A DNA stretch of 64,000 nt. It comes from Thuidium tamariscinum. Its lineage: Eukaryota > Streptophyta > Bryopsida > Hypnales > Thuidiaceae. Made by a program: the position numbers and the translations under genes. The notes under the pieces are model-generated. The model did no database searches. It worked only from the letters and a program-made list of their open reading frames with translations, and had not been told where the DNA came from. Shown piece by piece: positions 46,773 through 58,258 of this stretch (position 1 is its first letter; every line of letters begins with the position of its first letter). The stretch spans positions 4,402,001-4,466,000 of the forward strand of contig OX344757.2 in assembly GCA_947034885.2 (NCBI GenBank), given 5' to 3'.

Positions 46773-47150
46773 TTTCAAATCAAAGTGAGAGTGGAAACCC
46801 AAAATGCAATATGGAACTGGAACTGGAGCTGCAAAGGAAAAAACGAAAACTTGGATAACTTAGGAATGCTGCAGCGGAGATTACGATGCGAGGCGAGCGG
46901 GGGGGGGGAGAGGAGAAGGTTTGAGATGATTGATGGGGTTGGGACGGGGGCGAGCCACGGCGTATTTGTACAGGTGGCGCCCAATCTCGACCCGTACACC
47001 TGGCAGTCCGCCTGGTCTGGGAATGGGGGATAGATAAGGAGGGCGGTTAAGCTCGCCCACGTGGCCGAGGGGCGTCATTCTGCATGAGAACCCATGATGG
47101 GGTATTTGTACAAGTATCCGTATGTATATACGGTCGGGGTTGGACATTGA
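46773..47150 (-). promoter_or_regulatory. Promoter and 5' UTR of the LEA-like gene
   Basis: A GC-rich block between the start codon and AT-rich repeat DNA. It holds a G-run (46900-46910), the G-box at 47058, a TATATAC string near 47125 and two copies of TGTACAAATAC on the minus strand (near 46970 and 47108), either of which could serve as a TATA-like element. Long plus-strand open frames here (46602-47033) run antisense to the gene and lack coding character. Confidence 0.5.
47058..47063. promoter_or_regulatory. G-box/ABRE (CACGTG core) upstream of the LEA-like gene
   Basis: The palindrome CACGTG in the extended form GCCCACGTGGCC lies about 290 bases upstream of the ATG. This is the classical ABA-responsive (ABRE/G-box) core bound by bZIP factors and fits a stress-induced LEA gene. 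A CCGAC core, in a CCCGACC context rather than the full DRE, occurs on the minus strand near 47132. Function is inferred from motif and position only. Confidence 0.55.
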
Positions 47151-48039
47151 ACTTGGACAGGCTCTTGAGTTGGGAAGGATATGCTTGCTAATTGGAGTGT
47201 GTTGTTCTCAGAATATACTACTGTCCTGTCCTTCCTTTAGGTTGTGAAAGTGCTTCAATTTTTGGACATTTTGTTGGTTCTAGAGAGGAAGGTTGAGTAG
47301 CTCCTTTACTTGAAAAGCGAGTCACATTTAGGCAAAAAGCAAGGCAATGTTATGAGGGACACATTTTTTCATAGTGTAGCCAATTGTTTAATGTAGGAGA
47401 AACTAATTTGAGCATGCTTCTAATCGATAGAAAATATTTTCTAAATCAACACTTGCTTGAGTCAAAACAATGATATTTTGAAACAAGATCAACTAACCAA
47501 AGGGATGGTGTTTGTATGTCTTCAAATTAGATTAATGTTTTGTTTGGTGCAATCATACTTGTCTTATGAGACTTGCGCCACATGAATATAAAATGCACAC
47601 TCCAAAATTCAACACTAACCCTAAAGTGTCATTCTCGCTTTGTGTGTACATCTCCAAAATCAATCATGTGCCTATGTGGAAGAAATTGATTTAGAACCAA
47701 TCTTTGTTTCTTCATAATTTTTGCAAATGGTGTTCGAATGTCACCTTCTTTGTTGCGTCCGAACCTCCTTTCAAGTGCCAAGAAGAAAATCAATGAAAAT
47801 TTGACCAGTCTAATGATACTAAGTTAACTACCTACTGTAGGCATAGAAGCAACCAAAAAGTGCCGGCCATTTGGAGAGTACCCACCTTCCAAGAAGAATG
47901 AGAACCACCCATATGAATATGGCATATGCAAGGGCGACCAGCCGACCACATGTGGTTCAAAATTACACTGATTAACTTACAACTGCTGATCTCACTTTGG
48001 TTAGTTTACACATTCAACTTCTTTCATTACCGTCAATCC
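47151..48039. other. No gene recognised
   Basis: Intergenic DNA upstream of the LEA-like gene; no repeats matched. Confidence 0.45.
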
Positions 48040-48860
48040 TGATTAAAAACTGTCAAAACGGGAAAAGGATGAGTAGTTTCCGGTTCTCGCACCCTCGAAG
48101 TTCTCATCAGTTGCACGAGATCGATAGCGGGCAAACAGAATCGACCCAATGGAAAGGAAGTCCATGAATTCTCTCTCACCACAACTCAGTCCTTCCAAGT
48201 CGTCGATGAGTACGTTACTTCCTTCCAAATGCCGGCTGGCTGGCTGCGCGCAGATCGATCATGCAGTACCTAGCTTCTACAGTAGTTGATTGATATTTAA
48301 AATCCTTTTAAAAATTTTCTGCTTTGGGTTCTCCACTCACTCAGTGCTTGATTTGGCGGACGGGTAGCCCTGTCGTGTTGTTCCACCCACGCAGCGCCAC
48401 CCAGCAAACCCTCTTTTGCCGAAACACAGACACATGGCTCGCTCTCTCTCCCGGAGCCTGCATGACCATCGCCTATCACACTTGCCCAACTCTGCTCCAG
48501 TGCCGCCTCGCCTGCCTGCCTGCGCCGTGCGGTGCTGAGGGAGGTCCATTAAGGTAGCTTATCAACTGGCAACGAAGGACTTGGAGATGAACGTGCCACC
48601 AACCATTTCTGATCGACGACAGTCTCCGCCGGCCGAGGATTGGCTCAGTCGGCTCACGGCTATTCATGGGCTGGGCACCTGACCTGAACCTGCAGGCAAG
48701 GAGAAGGACAGGACAGCGAAACCCTAAACAACCAATGGAAGGGCTGACCACAGGCACCTGACACTTTAGAGCAGCTTCGGCATGCAAGCTACGGACAGTT
48801 TTGCAATGAAATCCCATTTCATTCGCTCCAAATTTTTTAACTAAGGGAGAAACACCCATT
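48040..48860. other. GC-richer block of unknown origin between repeats
   Basis: Clearly higher in GC than its surroundings, with overlapping open frames on both strands (48043-48228 minus, 48324-48557 plus, 48476-48859 minus). None has a recognisable product and they contradict each other. It could be a degraded gene, an exon-poor UTR or a captured gene fragment. Confidence 0.35.
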
Positions 48861-48989
48861 TCCGTCCCTGTACCTATTCCTAGACCCTAGAGTGTCACTA
48901 AATCTGTCCGTAAGCATTCATTAAAGTGTCTGACAAATGTTTAATTCTAATTTGCTGATGCAATTATAAGACACATGTAAAATTTTCAT

Positions 48990-49240
48990 TCACTAACAGC
49001 TGATTTTAGCAGAGTTCAGTTTAGGGTACACCTATAGGACGGTTCCAGTGGTCTAGGGAGCCAACACTTTGAAAATTCATAGAAATTACATACTGATTCC
49101 GAAAATTTAATTTTTTTTGGAATATTCATGATTTTCACTTGCTAATACTTGGAAAAATATCATTTTCAAAAGAAAAAAATGCCTCCAACTATGCTAAATT
49201 CCTTATTTGGACGTTTTTGGGTGTTTCCACCGTAGGGTCC
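48990..49240 (-). repeat. Dispersed repeat shared with 40430-40690
   Basis: Inverted copy; landmarks GGACGGTTCCAG, GGAGCCAACACTTTGAAAAT, AATATTCATGATTTTCACTT and CTTATTTGGACG. Confidence 0.65.
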
Positions 49241-51702
49241 ATGACCAAGAAACTCTGAAATTGAGTAATCTTCTTGGTTGAGGGGTTAGAGTAGGGTGGA
49301 GGATCAAGAAATCAAGCAATCCTATTGGTTGAGAGTGTGAACCTCATTGCTGTTAGTTGTGTTGTTTTTTTGGACTTGATTCTAGACCCTAGGCTAAATC
49401 TGGCCTAAGTTAGCAATAATAAGTAAACTTGGCTTGAAAGATCACAGGAAATTGACCTCTTTGCTGAGTCCCTTGGGAATGTGCTAAAATTCTTTTATTT
49501 TCTATGTATGATAAAATTTGCAAATTTAGAATTGATATTTGCAATCAAAGGCCCTAATCTAGATAGGAGGGGTGAAGAGATAAATTTTTCAAGCTCAAAA
49601 TAGTAGCCTTTTTTTTATTTACATGTACCCTTGGGATGACTTGGAATGGTTGAGCGAAAGGGCCAATTCACCTAACCGCTTGGGTGGAGGATGTAGTTGC
49701 CTATGTCTTAGGTTTTCACCAAAATGCTCCATTTGTTGGACCAAAAGGTGCATTTTTTGCTTTTATAGCAAACAATGAAGTCACCCATGACAAATGTTTT
49801 TGAGCCTCAATGACCTTCCAAGGTTAGACCATAAAAAAACATTTTTCAAGTCGATGAATGACAAATAATTTTTCCATGTAGAACAGAAGTACAACTATTC
49901 ATCTTTAGAATTCTGTGTTGAAAAAGGAGGTCTTTTACTTGGTCTTCTATAGTAGTTTGACTTTCTAATGAAAACTATGGGAGGGTTTTTTAACCAATCA
50001 TTTATATTGTATCAAAATATATGATTTCCAAAGTCACTAATTCATCCTTTAAGGGTTAAAAGATGCACCCCCTATGACCAAAGTAATCACTGAAACTAGT
50101 CCAATTATTGATCCAATAGGTGCATTCTTTATTTCTACCGTCAATAGTAATGTCATCAATCAATCACTTTTCCACCTCAACATCCTTAATCCCTTAAAGA
50201 CCAAATTGTATTTTTTGGCAACATAATAATTTTGGGTAGCTCATTATGGATGGAGTTTTTATTTTATTTTTTGAAAATTTCACACAATATGTGTCTAAGG
50301 AGCACCTTTAATACTTCCTAATTTTCATAACTTTTGACTACATAGTTAAAAAGTTATTGCATGATATGTGATTTTCCTTGATCTTTGGGTAGCCTAGGCA
50401 GCTCAAAAAACTTCTTTAAGAAATACTTTTTTTTAAAATAAAAATTTGAAATTGGTTTATTAGATTTTTGTCTAAGTAGAAAGCTTTAAATCATTTCTTT
50501 TCGATCAATGAGTCAAAATTTATAAGAAGTTCTAGTTTGGGATAGTTTGCAACTAGTTTTTGAATCTCTATTCTAAAAAAAAGTTTGAAATCCTTTATTT
50601 AATTCAATTTTTAATACTTTTGAAAAAAATTGAAACATTGGGTGAAGATGTTTTATTATAATATTACAACCATTGGAATTAGCATTTCTCATTTCTATAA
50701 ATAAATTGTTCACAATTTAATACTCCGTATTTTTAAGCATTCTCTACTTCTTACTACTTACTATTTTTTTTGCTATATGTTGTACAATTCCAAATGATTT
50801 GAAATTTTTTGAGCATATAACCAACTTACATAGAAGAATGAATCCAAAGAGTAACCACCATTTTAAACATTTTTTCATACATATGTGACCTTGTAAAATG
50901 CAGTTGCCAAGATTTTTGCAGGGATTAAAAAAGGATTTTTTTTCAATTCAAATGTTAATATCTTGCAATCTACACAGTGGAAATTATTGAAGTTTTCGAA
51001 ATTTTTTCTACATCTTTTTGAACCACCTTACAACAAGATCCTACAATTACATGTGTCAAGAAATGTTTTTTTTCTAAAACTTTGCACTTGTATTAGAGAT
51101 CACAATTTTGAAGCATTTTTGGTGAAAACATCGTCAAAAAAATTTTAATGTTAAAGGATTGACCCATAATCCCTTAATTCCTTTAACTATATTTTCACCA
51201 AAAATGCACAAAAACTTTCGTTTCTAGTAAAAATACTAAATTTGGAATAAAAAGATTTTTGGACACATGTAAATAGGACCTTGTAGCATTAGAGAAAATT
51301 GGAGGCATGTAGTGGGATGCTCCACAAGCTTTTGAGGATCCAACAAATTTCTTCTATTTTGGCTACAATTGTATTTTTTCCTATTCTCACACACACTCGA
51401 TTTGCAACAATATTAGCCATTGTGAATTTCACAAAAGCTATCAATCCATACACTCGAGCAATAGTGTAGAATACATGGTAGTAGAACACATGATTTTCAA
51501 TTGGTAAATTCAACTTATGAAGTGACTTTTGTGCCACGTACATCACTTTGTGTTACATAATCATTTGAGCCACTTGGCCAATCTTGTGTATGAGAAGGAG
51601 AGCAAAAAAGCTCTTTATACAAGTAGGGTAGTGGTATGTAAAACAAACCACTTGGGATATGTGAATTAGGATTAAATGGAGCTCCACTACTTGTATTCAA
51701 GT
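49241..51702. other. No gene recognised; diverged internal repeats
   Basis: Words such as CCAATTATTGATCCAATAGGTGCAT (in part) at 50100 resemble CCATTTGTTGGACCAAAAGG at 49730, suggesting an old duplication. No coding signal. Confidence 0.4.
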
Positions 51703-52107
51703 GAAAATGCAGGAATTGTGATAAAAGTCAAATTCTAAACCTCATTTAGGCATAGTAGAAAGTCTTTTTTCAAAACCTATAAACTTGGAAAATGTGGGTA
51801 ATCAAGATGAGTTTTATCTCAAAAAATCCATTTGAGATTTTGAGGCTCTACCTAAAATTTATGAACAAATTTTAGAGAGGGTATTTGAAAATGTCCTGCC
51901 CCCCCCTCCTCCCCAACTGCTCCCCTCCGTCCCTCTCAAATATGTTCATAACTCTTGGATTGGGCTTCAAAATCTCAAACAAACTTTTGGAGATAAAACT
52001 TATTTTGGTTCTCCAACTTCTTCTAGTTCAATATTTTTGAAAAAAGCTATTCTACTATGCCCAAATGAGGTCTGAAATTAGACTTTGAGCGTAATTCTTG
52101 CATTTTC
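51703..52107. mobile_element. 405-bp MITE with ~58-base inverted termini
   Basis: Left GAAAATGCAGGAATTGTG and reversed right GAAAATGCAAGAATTACG, continuing through CCTCATTTAGGCATAGTAGAA and CCTCATTTGGGCATAGTAG. The loop has a C-rich tract at 51898-51935. Non-coding. Confidence 0.82.
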
Positions 52108-52127
52108 CTTTAACCACAAGCAACTTC

Positions 52128-52600
52128 ATTTTTTGTGAACAAAATTGAAAAGTGTTGAATATGGTACAATCTTAGTGATGGAGAATTTTCTACTCGAGTA
52201 AGTGAACCCAATTGTGATCTCTTTCTTAAGTAACCCCTATAAATTTCTATCTAATATGTACAATATTGTTATAGAAATACAAATTTTTTAGCATTGTGAA
52301 AATTCATAATTTATTCATATGTTGTCTAAAAAATGCACTTTAGGAGATCTCAAAGTATTCTATTGACTTTTATTAAGATTCAATATGAAATCGGTAGTTT
52401 CTTAATAGGAATAATGTGCAATTGCATATTCAGTTCACATTTAGGCATAATTGCTTTACGAGAATCTAAGAAGTAGTGATGTTTTTATTGTCAACTCTCC
52501 ATATATTTCAACTATTTGTTTCACATGTACATATAAAGCATAAGTTTTGTCAATCACAACAAACTTTCATTCAAGCAATGAAATAAAAATTGTATTTTTC
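52128..52600 (+). repeat. Dispersed direct repeat shared with 56755-57250
   Basis: Both copies carry CATTTTTTGTGA.CAAAATT, GAAAAGTGTTGAATATGGTA, CTAATATGTACAATATT, AGCATTGTGAAAATTCAT and CAACAAACTTTCATTCAA in the same order and orientation. The 52-kb copy abuts the MITE ending at 52107. Confidence 0.75.
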
Positions 52601-54048
52601 AAGTATTTGAATGTTACATGTTTTTTAATCGATTTAACAAAGTCTGATCATTGAACATATTAAAATCTTGATACAAATGCTTTCTAATCATCAATTTGAA
52701 CATTCAAACAAAGTAAGAATGTCAAAAAGGTTGTACAATGTTATACATTATTAATAGGCATGCAAGTTTGGTTAAAACTGACTTTTGACATTTGGGGAAT
52801 AAATCCAATATAATTTGCAATAAGTTGAGGAAAAATAAATGAATTTTTTAAAATAATTAAATTAAAAAATGTTTTCAAAATTTAGACAATGATGAGCCCT
52901 AAAATTACCTAGAATGGAGTACTTTGGAAGGAAAAAACAAAAGACAATCAAGTGTTAAATTCTACAACATGTCCTTTTCAACCCTTCTTTGAAAATTCTC
53001 CACTACTAAGATTGGACCATATCTAATATTTTTCAATTTCTTTTACAAAAGATGAGGTTGCTCATAGTTACACCTCAAATATACCTTCCATTTGTTTCAT
53101 TATTTCAACATTTGGTGCATTCAAGTGCACTTTTAAAAAATTGTGAAAACAACTAAAAATTGGTCAATTATTATTTGAAATAGTGATGGAATGTTTTATA
53201 ATGTTTATCTAATGGTTCAATGTATAAAAAAGTTAAATTGTTTCAACAAAGAGTCATAGTTACACCATTAAATTTGAAATTAATTTATATTATCACACCA
53301 TTTATCCATCATTGAAACTTTTTCAAACACCATCATTTAGCCATTATTGAAACAACTATAAGACAAAATTTAAACAAAATTTAGCCATTGATAAAACAAT
53401 ATATACACAAAATATAAATTATGACAACATTCATCCGTTCTTGAAACAACGATGAGACATTTTTTTAACAAAAAAATTTAAGTATCATTAGTATAATAAT
53501 GAAATATTGTTAAAAAATATATTGTGTAATTGTCCTTGATACGATATTCAAACGACCTCTCAAAATTTCCATCTATTGAGAAAATAATGGCTTGGATCTC
53601 CAAAACGTAGGACTAGATGAATTGCACACAAAATATTTGCAACATCTACAACAATGTACTTTGGCCTTTTCATTTGCTTGGCTTGCTCTTGTCAAATTAG
53701 TAGGAATTGACCACAAAAGTTGAATGCACTCTATCAAAGTATTGAATGGTCTAGAAATAAGGGTTGCTTTGAATCTACAGGCTCGGCCAATTCCTCTTCA
53801 AGTTGATTGTCCAAAATTTCAGCCCCTTTTTGGCTAGAGGCTAGCTTCAACTAATCATTATAATAAGATTATAACTGGGGCCGATTCTCCCATATGTAAA
53901 TTCCTAGGGGCCAAGAAACCGGGCCAAGAAACCAGGCCAACTCAATAAATCTAAAGAATTTTAGCCCCTCTCTCTCTCTCTCCATTGCCAATTTGTACAA
54001 GATGGATGAACAAAGACTAAAGGTCTAAGGGGCTCTTATGTTCTTCAT
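52601..54048. other. No gene recognised; possible left end of the Harbinger element near 53876
   Basis: AT-rich except for 53876-53945 (GGGGCCGATTCTCCC, GGGGCCAAGAAACCGGGCC), which resembles the GC-rich subterminal repeats of the element at 10045-11619 and may be the left end of the transposase-bearing element. Confidence 0.4.
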
Positions 54049-54703
54049 GGCCATGCAACATGTTATGGTGGTTGTTGCAACTTTGCAAAAACTTGTTTTG
54101 CATCAACATTATGCTCTTATGGCTATGGTTTTTGATGTTGTGGTTGAAGAAAATAGTGCTTCAACAAGGATACAAAGCATTTGGATGTATGACTAAAATT
54201 CTCTTTTTGCGGATAGACAGTTATATGGATGCTACTTGGTTAAGCTATTCAAACAACATGCAAGGCTACTTCCTGAAACTTTTGACTACTTATGAGGTGT
54301 CTTATCTCCTTTATTAAATTGAAAAGATACAAATTTTAAAACATCCGATAGAAATCGGGTTGCTCTAAGTTCTTTGAAGGAATTGAGTAGTGGTGATTCA
54401 TTGCATGGTTGTATTGAACCTTATGGGATTCATGAAAGTATTGCATCTATCATCGTTAGGAAGTTTTGTGTTGCAATTGAAAAGCATTTGAAACCATTAG
54501 TAACTGAAAAATAATTTGCTTCTAATTTAAAGAGTATTGTAGTCAAGTTTGAGGGGCTTAGGAGATTACCTTATATAATAGGAGCAATTGATGGATGTCA
54601 CAGACCTATCATTTCTCCTCCTATAGATCCTACTTCATATTATTGTAGGAAAGGTTTTTATCCAAGTCTACTTTCAAGTGTAGTGGATAGCAAATGTAGG
54701 TTG

Positions 54704-54925
54704 CTAGTATGTAAGTATAGAAAGTATGAGCCTATGAGTCTAGAATTCTATACACCTATAGTATAGGTATCTATATTATAGACACTTCAATGATAATTGT
54801 GTATTTATATTTTAAATACCTATATTATAGGTGTTTATGTTAAAAACATTTGCACTGAGTGTAGGATACTTACTTATATTTAAGCTCAAGGCTCAAAGGC
54901 TCACACTTCTATGCTTAGATACTAG
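54704..54925. mobile_element. 222-bp MITE nested in the Harbinger transposase
   Basis: Terminal inverted repeats of about 30 bases with some mismatches: left CTAGTATGTAAGTATAGAAA, right end reading in reverse CTAGTATCTAAGCATAGAAG, both continuing into GTATGAGCC or GTGTGAGCC. It interrupts the transposase after VVDSKC, and the reading resumes on the far side. The target duplication is not clear. Confidence 0.75.
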
Positions 54926-55068
54926 CGTCATTAGTTCCAGGATTACGATCTTGGGTGGGTAGGGCATTGCTATAATTGGACTATGTTTCAAAATTCATAT
55001 ATTAAAAAGAGAGTGATGAAGGGTGAGCTATGACCTTACAAACTTATGGATGATGTTGCATATCCAAT

Positions 55069-55287
55069 CACTAGAAGAAAACCATGTTAAAATATGTGAA
55101 AACATGTCATGTAGTTTATGTTGGGTTCTTGTTTCAAAACGTAGTGAAAATGCAGTCAAAACGCAAAAAAAATATTTTTTTGCGTTTTTTTGCGTTTTGA
55201 CTGCATTTTCACTGCGTTTTGAAACATGAACCCAACATAAACTACATGACGTGTTTTCACAGATTTTAACATGGTTTTCTTCTAGTG
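55069..55287. mobile_element. CACTA-type palindromic MITE with AAT target duplication
   Basis: A nearly perfect 219-bp palindrome that starts CACTAGAAGAAAACC and ends GGTTTTCTTCTAGTG, flanked by AAT on both sides (55066-55068, 55288-55290). CACTA termini and a 3-bp target duplication define the CACTA (En/Spm) superfamily. It lies inside the Harbinger transposase just after the second catalytic Asp region, so it is younger than that element. The arms would form a long hairpin RNA if transcribed. Confidence 0.88.
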
Positions 55288-55516
55288 AATGAGACTATGT
55301 GGTTCTATTGTTCTTTCAAAGGTGAAAAAGATAGATTACCTAGAACAAAGGCACATTGGAATTTCATTTAATTCTCAACAAGAATGGTTGTGGAAAGAGC
55401 ATTTGGTATCTTAAAAGGGAGATGGAGGATTTTATTGAAGAGAATTGATATATTTATCAAACATGTACCAAATCTTATCACCACCTACATTTGCCTTCAC
55501 AACTTGTATACAATAG

Positions 55517-56286
55517 GGTGATTGCAAGAAGTACTAGTCACGTTTTTGTCTCAAAAAAGTAGTTTTTGACCATAGGATTGGCGGTATTGTGTGATACTAT
55601 TAGTACAACGAGTCAGCAATGTACCTATAAATCTTAACCATCAAATCAAGGCACCTGCAACATTGGATTGTCACTTCATCAATTAGTACTATGTATAGTA
55701 TGTAGTACTATAGATTGCTACAAAGTACTACAGAGTACAGAGGCCATTAGTAGCAAAAAAATAGTAGAAAAGGGATTTGTGGACCTTTTCATTTTTAGTA
55801 GTTAAAAAAATTTCAATTTTTTTTTAAGAAATCCTTTTTTCTAAAGAAGATTGTGCTTACATTTCGCTAAAGAATTCTTCTAGGAAAAAATTTCCCTCTT
55901 CTTAGCCTCTACGCAAAGGAAGGTTACTTTGACCCTATGTGCACAATAGACATGTTGCTATTTTCATAAAAACTCATCATCAATCCTTGTAATGCTAGTA
56001 GAACTCCAATTTGTCTAATTTGTGGCTTCAAATTTGGATTTTGGGGTCAAAAATAGGACCTAAAACCCCCCAAATGGCTAAGGTAGACACCAAATTGGGG
56101 GCAATTTAAAAATAGTAAACTAATTTTTAAAAATATGAAAAAACTATTTATTATCTAAGACTTTTGTGTGTACCTTCATTCTAAATTTCAAGCTAAAAAG
56201 ACAAAAGATGCAAAAGTAATGAGCAAAAAACTACCTATTGGAGGTCAAGGGGACAAAATAAAGGACTAGGGTTTCTTGCAATCACC
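55517..56286 (+). mobile_element. GGTGATTGCAAGAAAC-TIR element, copy 2
   Basis: Left GGTGATTGCAAGAAG, right GGGTTTCTTGCAATCACC followed by TAA. Direct homologue of 12274-12911, with extra sequence near 56040-56100. It starts exactly where the transposase remnant stops, so it either inserted there or is the 3' non-coding part of the same element. Confidence 0.78.
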
Positions 56287-56299
56287 TAATACACCGAGA

Positions 56300-56760
56300 G
56301 AGTTTGGGTCGCCATTTTTGGCCGATCCAAACTATAGCCGAGAATCTATCAAGTTCTTTTCAAAAATTGACAAGATCTCAACCATTGGATTGAGCTAGAA
56401 GGGCTATTATTTTGATTTCCATTTCCATTTCCATTCCAAGGCCATTTTTGACTCTTTTCACATGTTTTTTTTTAATTTTTTGCTTGAAAAATTATGATAT
56501 GGGGTAGGCTTCATGGAAAATTTCAGAAATTGGATGGATTAATGTAGAGAGAAAAGGATGGAAGCCCAAAAAATGGTGTAGGTTTGGACTTTGGGCTTGG
56601 ACTTCCTTTGGAGGCTTCACACCATTCCCCATCCAAAAGGTTCAATTCCTAATTTTTGGGCCTATTTAATGCCCATTTCTTTAGACTCTCACCAAACTTT
56701 GGGTCGGCAATCCCATGGCCTCTCGACTTTGGACGGCCATAATGTAAAGTGGTCCTCATT
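56300..56760 (-). repeat. Dispersed repeat, copy 2
   Basis: Inverted homologue of 30690-31470. Its left edge (GTTTGGGTCGCCATTTTTGG) matches 31425-31470 in direct orientation, so that terminal block behaves as an inverted terminus of the element. Confidence 0.6.
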
Positions 56761-57250
56761 TTTTGTGAGCAAAATTGAAAAGTGTTGAATATGGTACAAT
56801 CTTAGTCATGGAAAATATTCTAATTGAGTAAATGAATCCAATTATAACTCCTTTATTTATATAACCCCTATGAATTCCTATCTAATATGTACAATATTCT
56901 TATGGGAACACTAATTTTTAGCATTGTGAAAATTCATACTTTATTTATATGTTGACTAAAAAGTGTATTTTAGGAGATTCTTAGCACTCTGTTGACTTCT
57001 ACCAACATCCATTAAAAAATTGACAATTTCATAATACAAATAATGTGCAATTGCATGTTTGGACACCTTTAGGTGTAATTACTTTATGAAAATCTAAGAT
57101 TCCTAAGAAAGTAGTGATTTTTTTACTATCAACATTCTACTACAATTATTTGTTTTACATGTATGTATAATTAATGCATAATTTTTGTCAATGACAACAA
57201 ACTTTCATTCAAATGATAAAATGAAAACTATATTTTTCACATTTTTTTGG
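56755..57250 (+). repeat. Dispersed direct repeat shared with 52128-52600
   Basis: Colinear with 52128-52600, with scattered substitutions and indels; non-coding. Confidence 0.75.
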
Positions 57251-57620
57251 ATTGCTTAGGCTTCTTGCCAAACATTGAAAATTACATATCATACAAATTT
57301 TTTTGACCATGTAGTCAAAAGTCATGAAAATTGTTGGAACTTAAAGCTATTCCCTAGAAAAATGTGTGAAAATTTAAAATAAAAAAAATAAAAAATTTCA
57401 TTTGTAGTAATCTAACAAGAATTTCTATGTTGCCAAAAAACATATAGTCTTTAGTTTGGTGCACAATTTGGTTAACTATGAGTGGTTGAGTTTCTCTTAA
57501 TCCTAATTTACATATCCTACACGGGTTATTTTACGTCCTACCATCCAACTTGTATAAAGAGCTTGTCTTCTCCTCTTGAGACTCTTACAATTAATGGTTG
57601 CTAAAGCTATGTGAGACTAT

Positions 57621-57668
<48 letters not shown>

Positions 57669-58026
57669 TTAAATTCTTTTGAGTTTATTGTTGGTTGTAC
57701 TCTTGTTATTTTGAACTAAGAATCGTTAAATAGGCGCTTTTGTAATGTAGTGACCTTTGAAGGGACCAGAGGGATGAAAAGTATCTTCATAGAGTTTCAA
57801 TTCTAATTTACAATGTTGTTACTTTTGCATCCAATGTTTGAATTCAATAAATTTGTCAAAAATTTGAACTCTCTTTGTTAGTTTGTATAATAAATTTTGT
57901 ATATCAATCTAGTATGTACTAAATTTTTGGAAGCCAATGAAAGTTCATAGGTTCAATTTGAGTTCACCAAATTGCATTTGATGGTTGCAATTTTATGGGC
58001 TTGTATTTCCTTTATTAACTGATGCC
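57251..58026. other. No gene recognised
   Basis: AT-rich spacer that includes the (TA)n tract. Confidence 0.5.
57623..57665. repeat. (TA)n microsatellite
   Basis: About 21 uninterrupted TA dinucleotides. Confidence 0.97.
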
Positions 58027-58258
58027 CATTAGGGGAGATTTGAGGCCTTTGGAAGACCACAAGTTCTCACAGTTTGAAAACACAAAAATTGCAGTGGAAA
58101 TATATAATTGTAGGAATCCTACATAGTTGAGAGAATGTCACGTCATTCAAAGAAATTTGAATTTTTTTGGACTTTTTTTCATATTTCAGGATCCAAATTT
58201 ATTTATTTATTTTTGGTAATTGTTGGCCTAACACTGGCCTATAGTTATGGCAGGGTTG

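Larger units (their letters stand above)
54049..55515 (+). pseudogene. PIF/Harbinger (HARBI1/ALP1-like, DDE_Tnp_4) transposase remnant
   Basis: In shifting frames the plus strand gives the order of motifs of plant PIF/Harbinger transposases. First come FKQHARLLPETFDYL and VALSSLKELSSGDSLHGC. Then RRLPYIIGAIDGCHRPI holds the first catalytic Asp (54590-54592), followed by YYCRKGFYPSLLSSVVD. PYKLMDDVAYP holds the second Asp (about 55049-55054). RMVVERAFGILKGRWRILL holds the catalytic Glu at 55393-55395, and the remnant ends in CLHNL. It is inactive: several stops (for example near 54512), frameshifts, and two later insertions (54704-54925 and 55069-55287) that split the domain between the first and second Asp and just after the second. 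Flanking GC-rich sequence at 53876-53945 may be the element's left end; the right end is unclear. Confidence 0.85.

Noticed and set aside
46602-47033. 143-codon plus-strand open frame
   Set aside because: Antisense to the first exon and promoter of the LEA-like gene; its residues follow the complementary strand and GC content, with no domain.
48721-48735. Telomere-type AAACCCTAA motif
   Set aside because: A single occurrence without tandem repetition.
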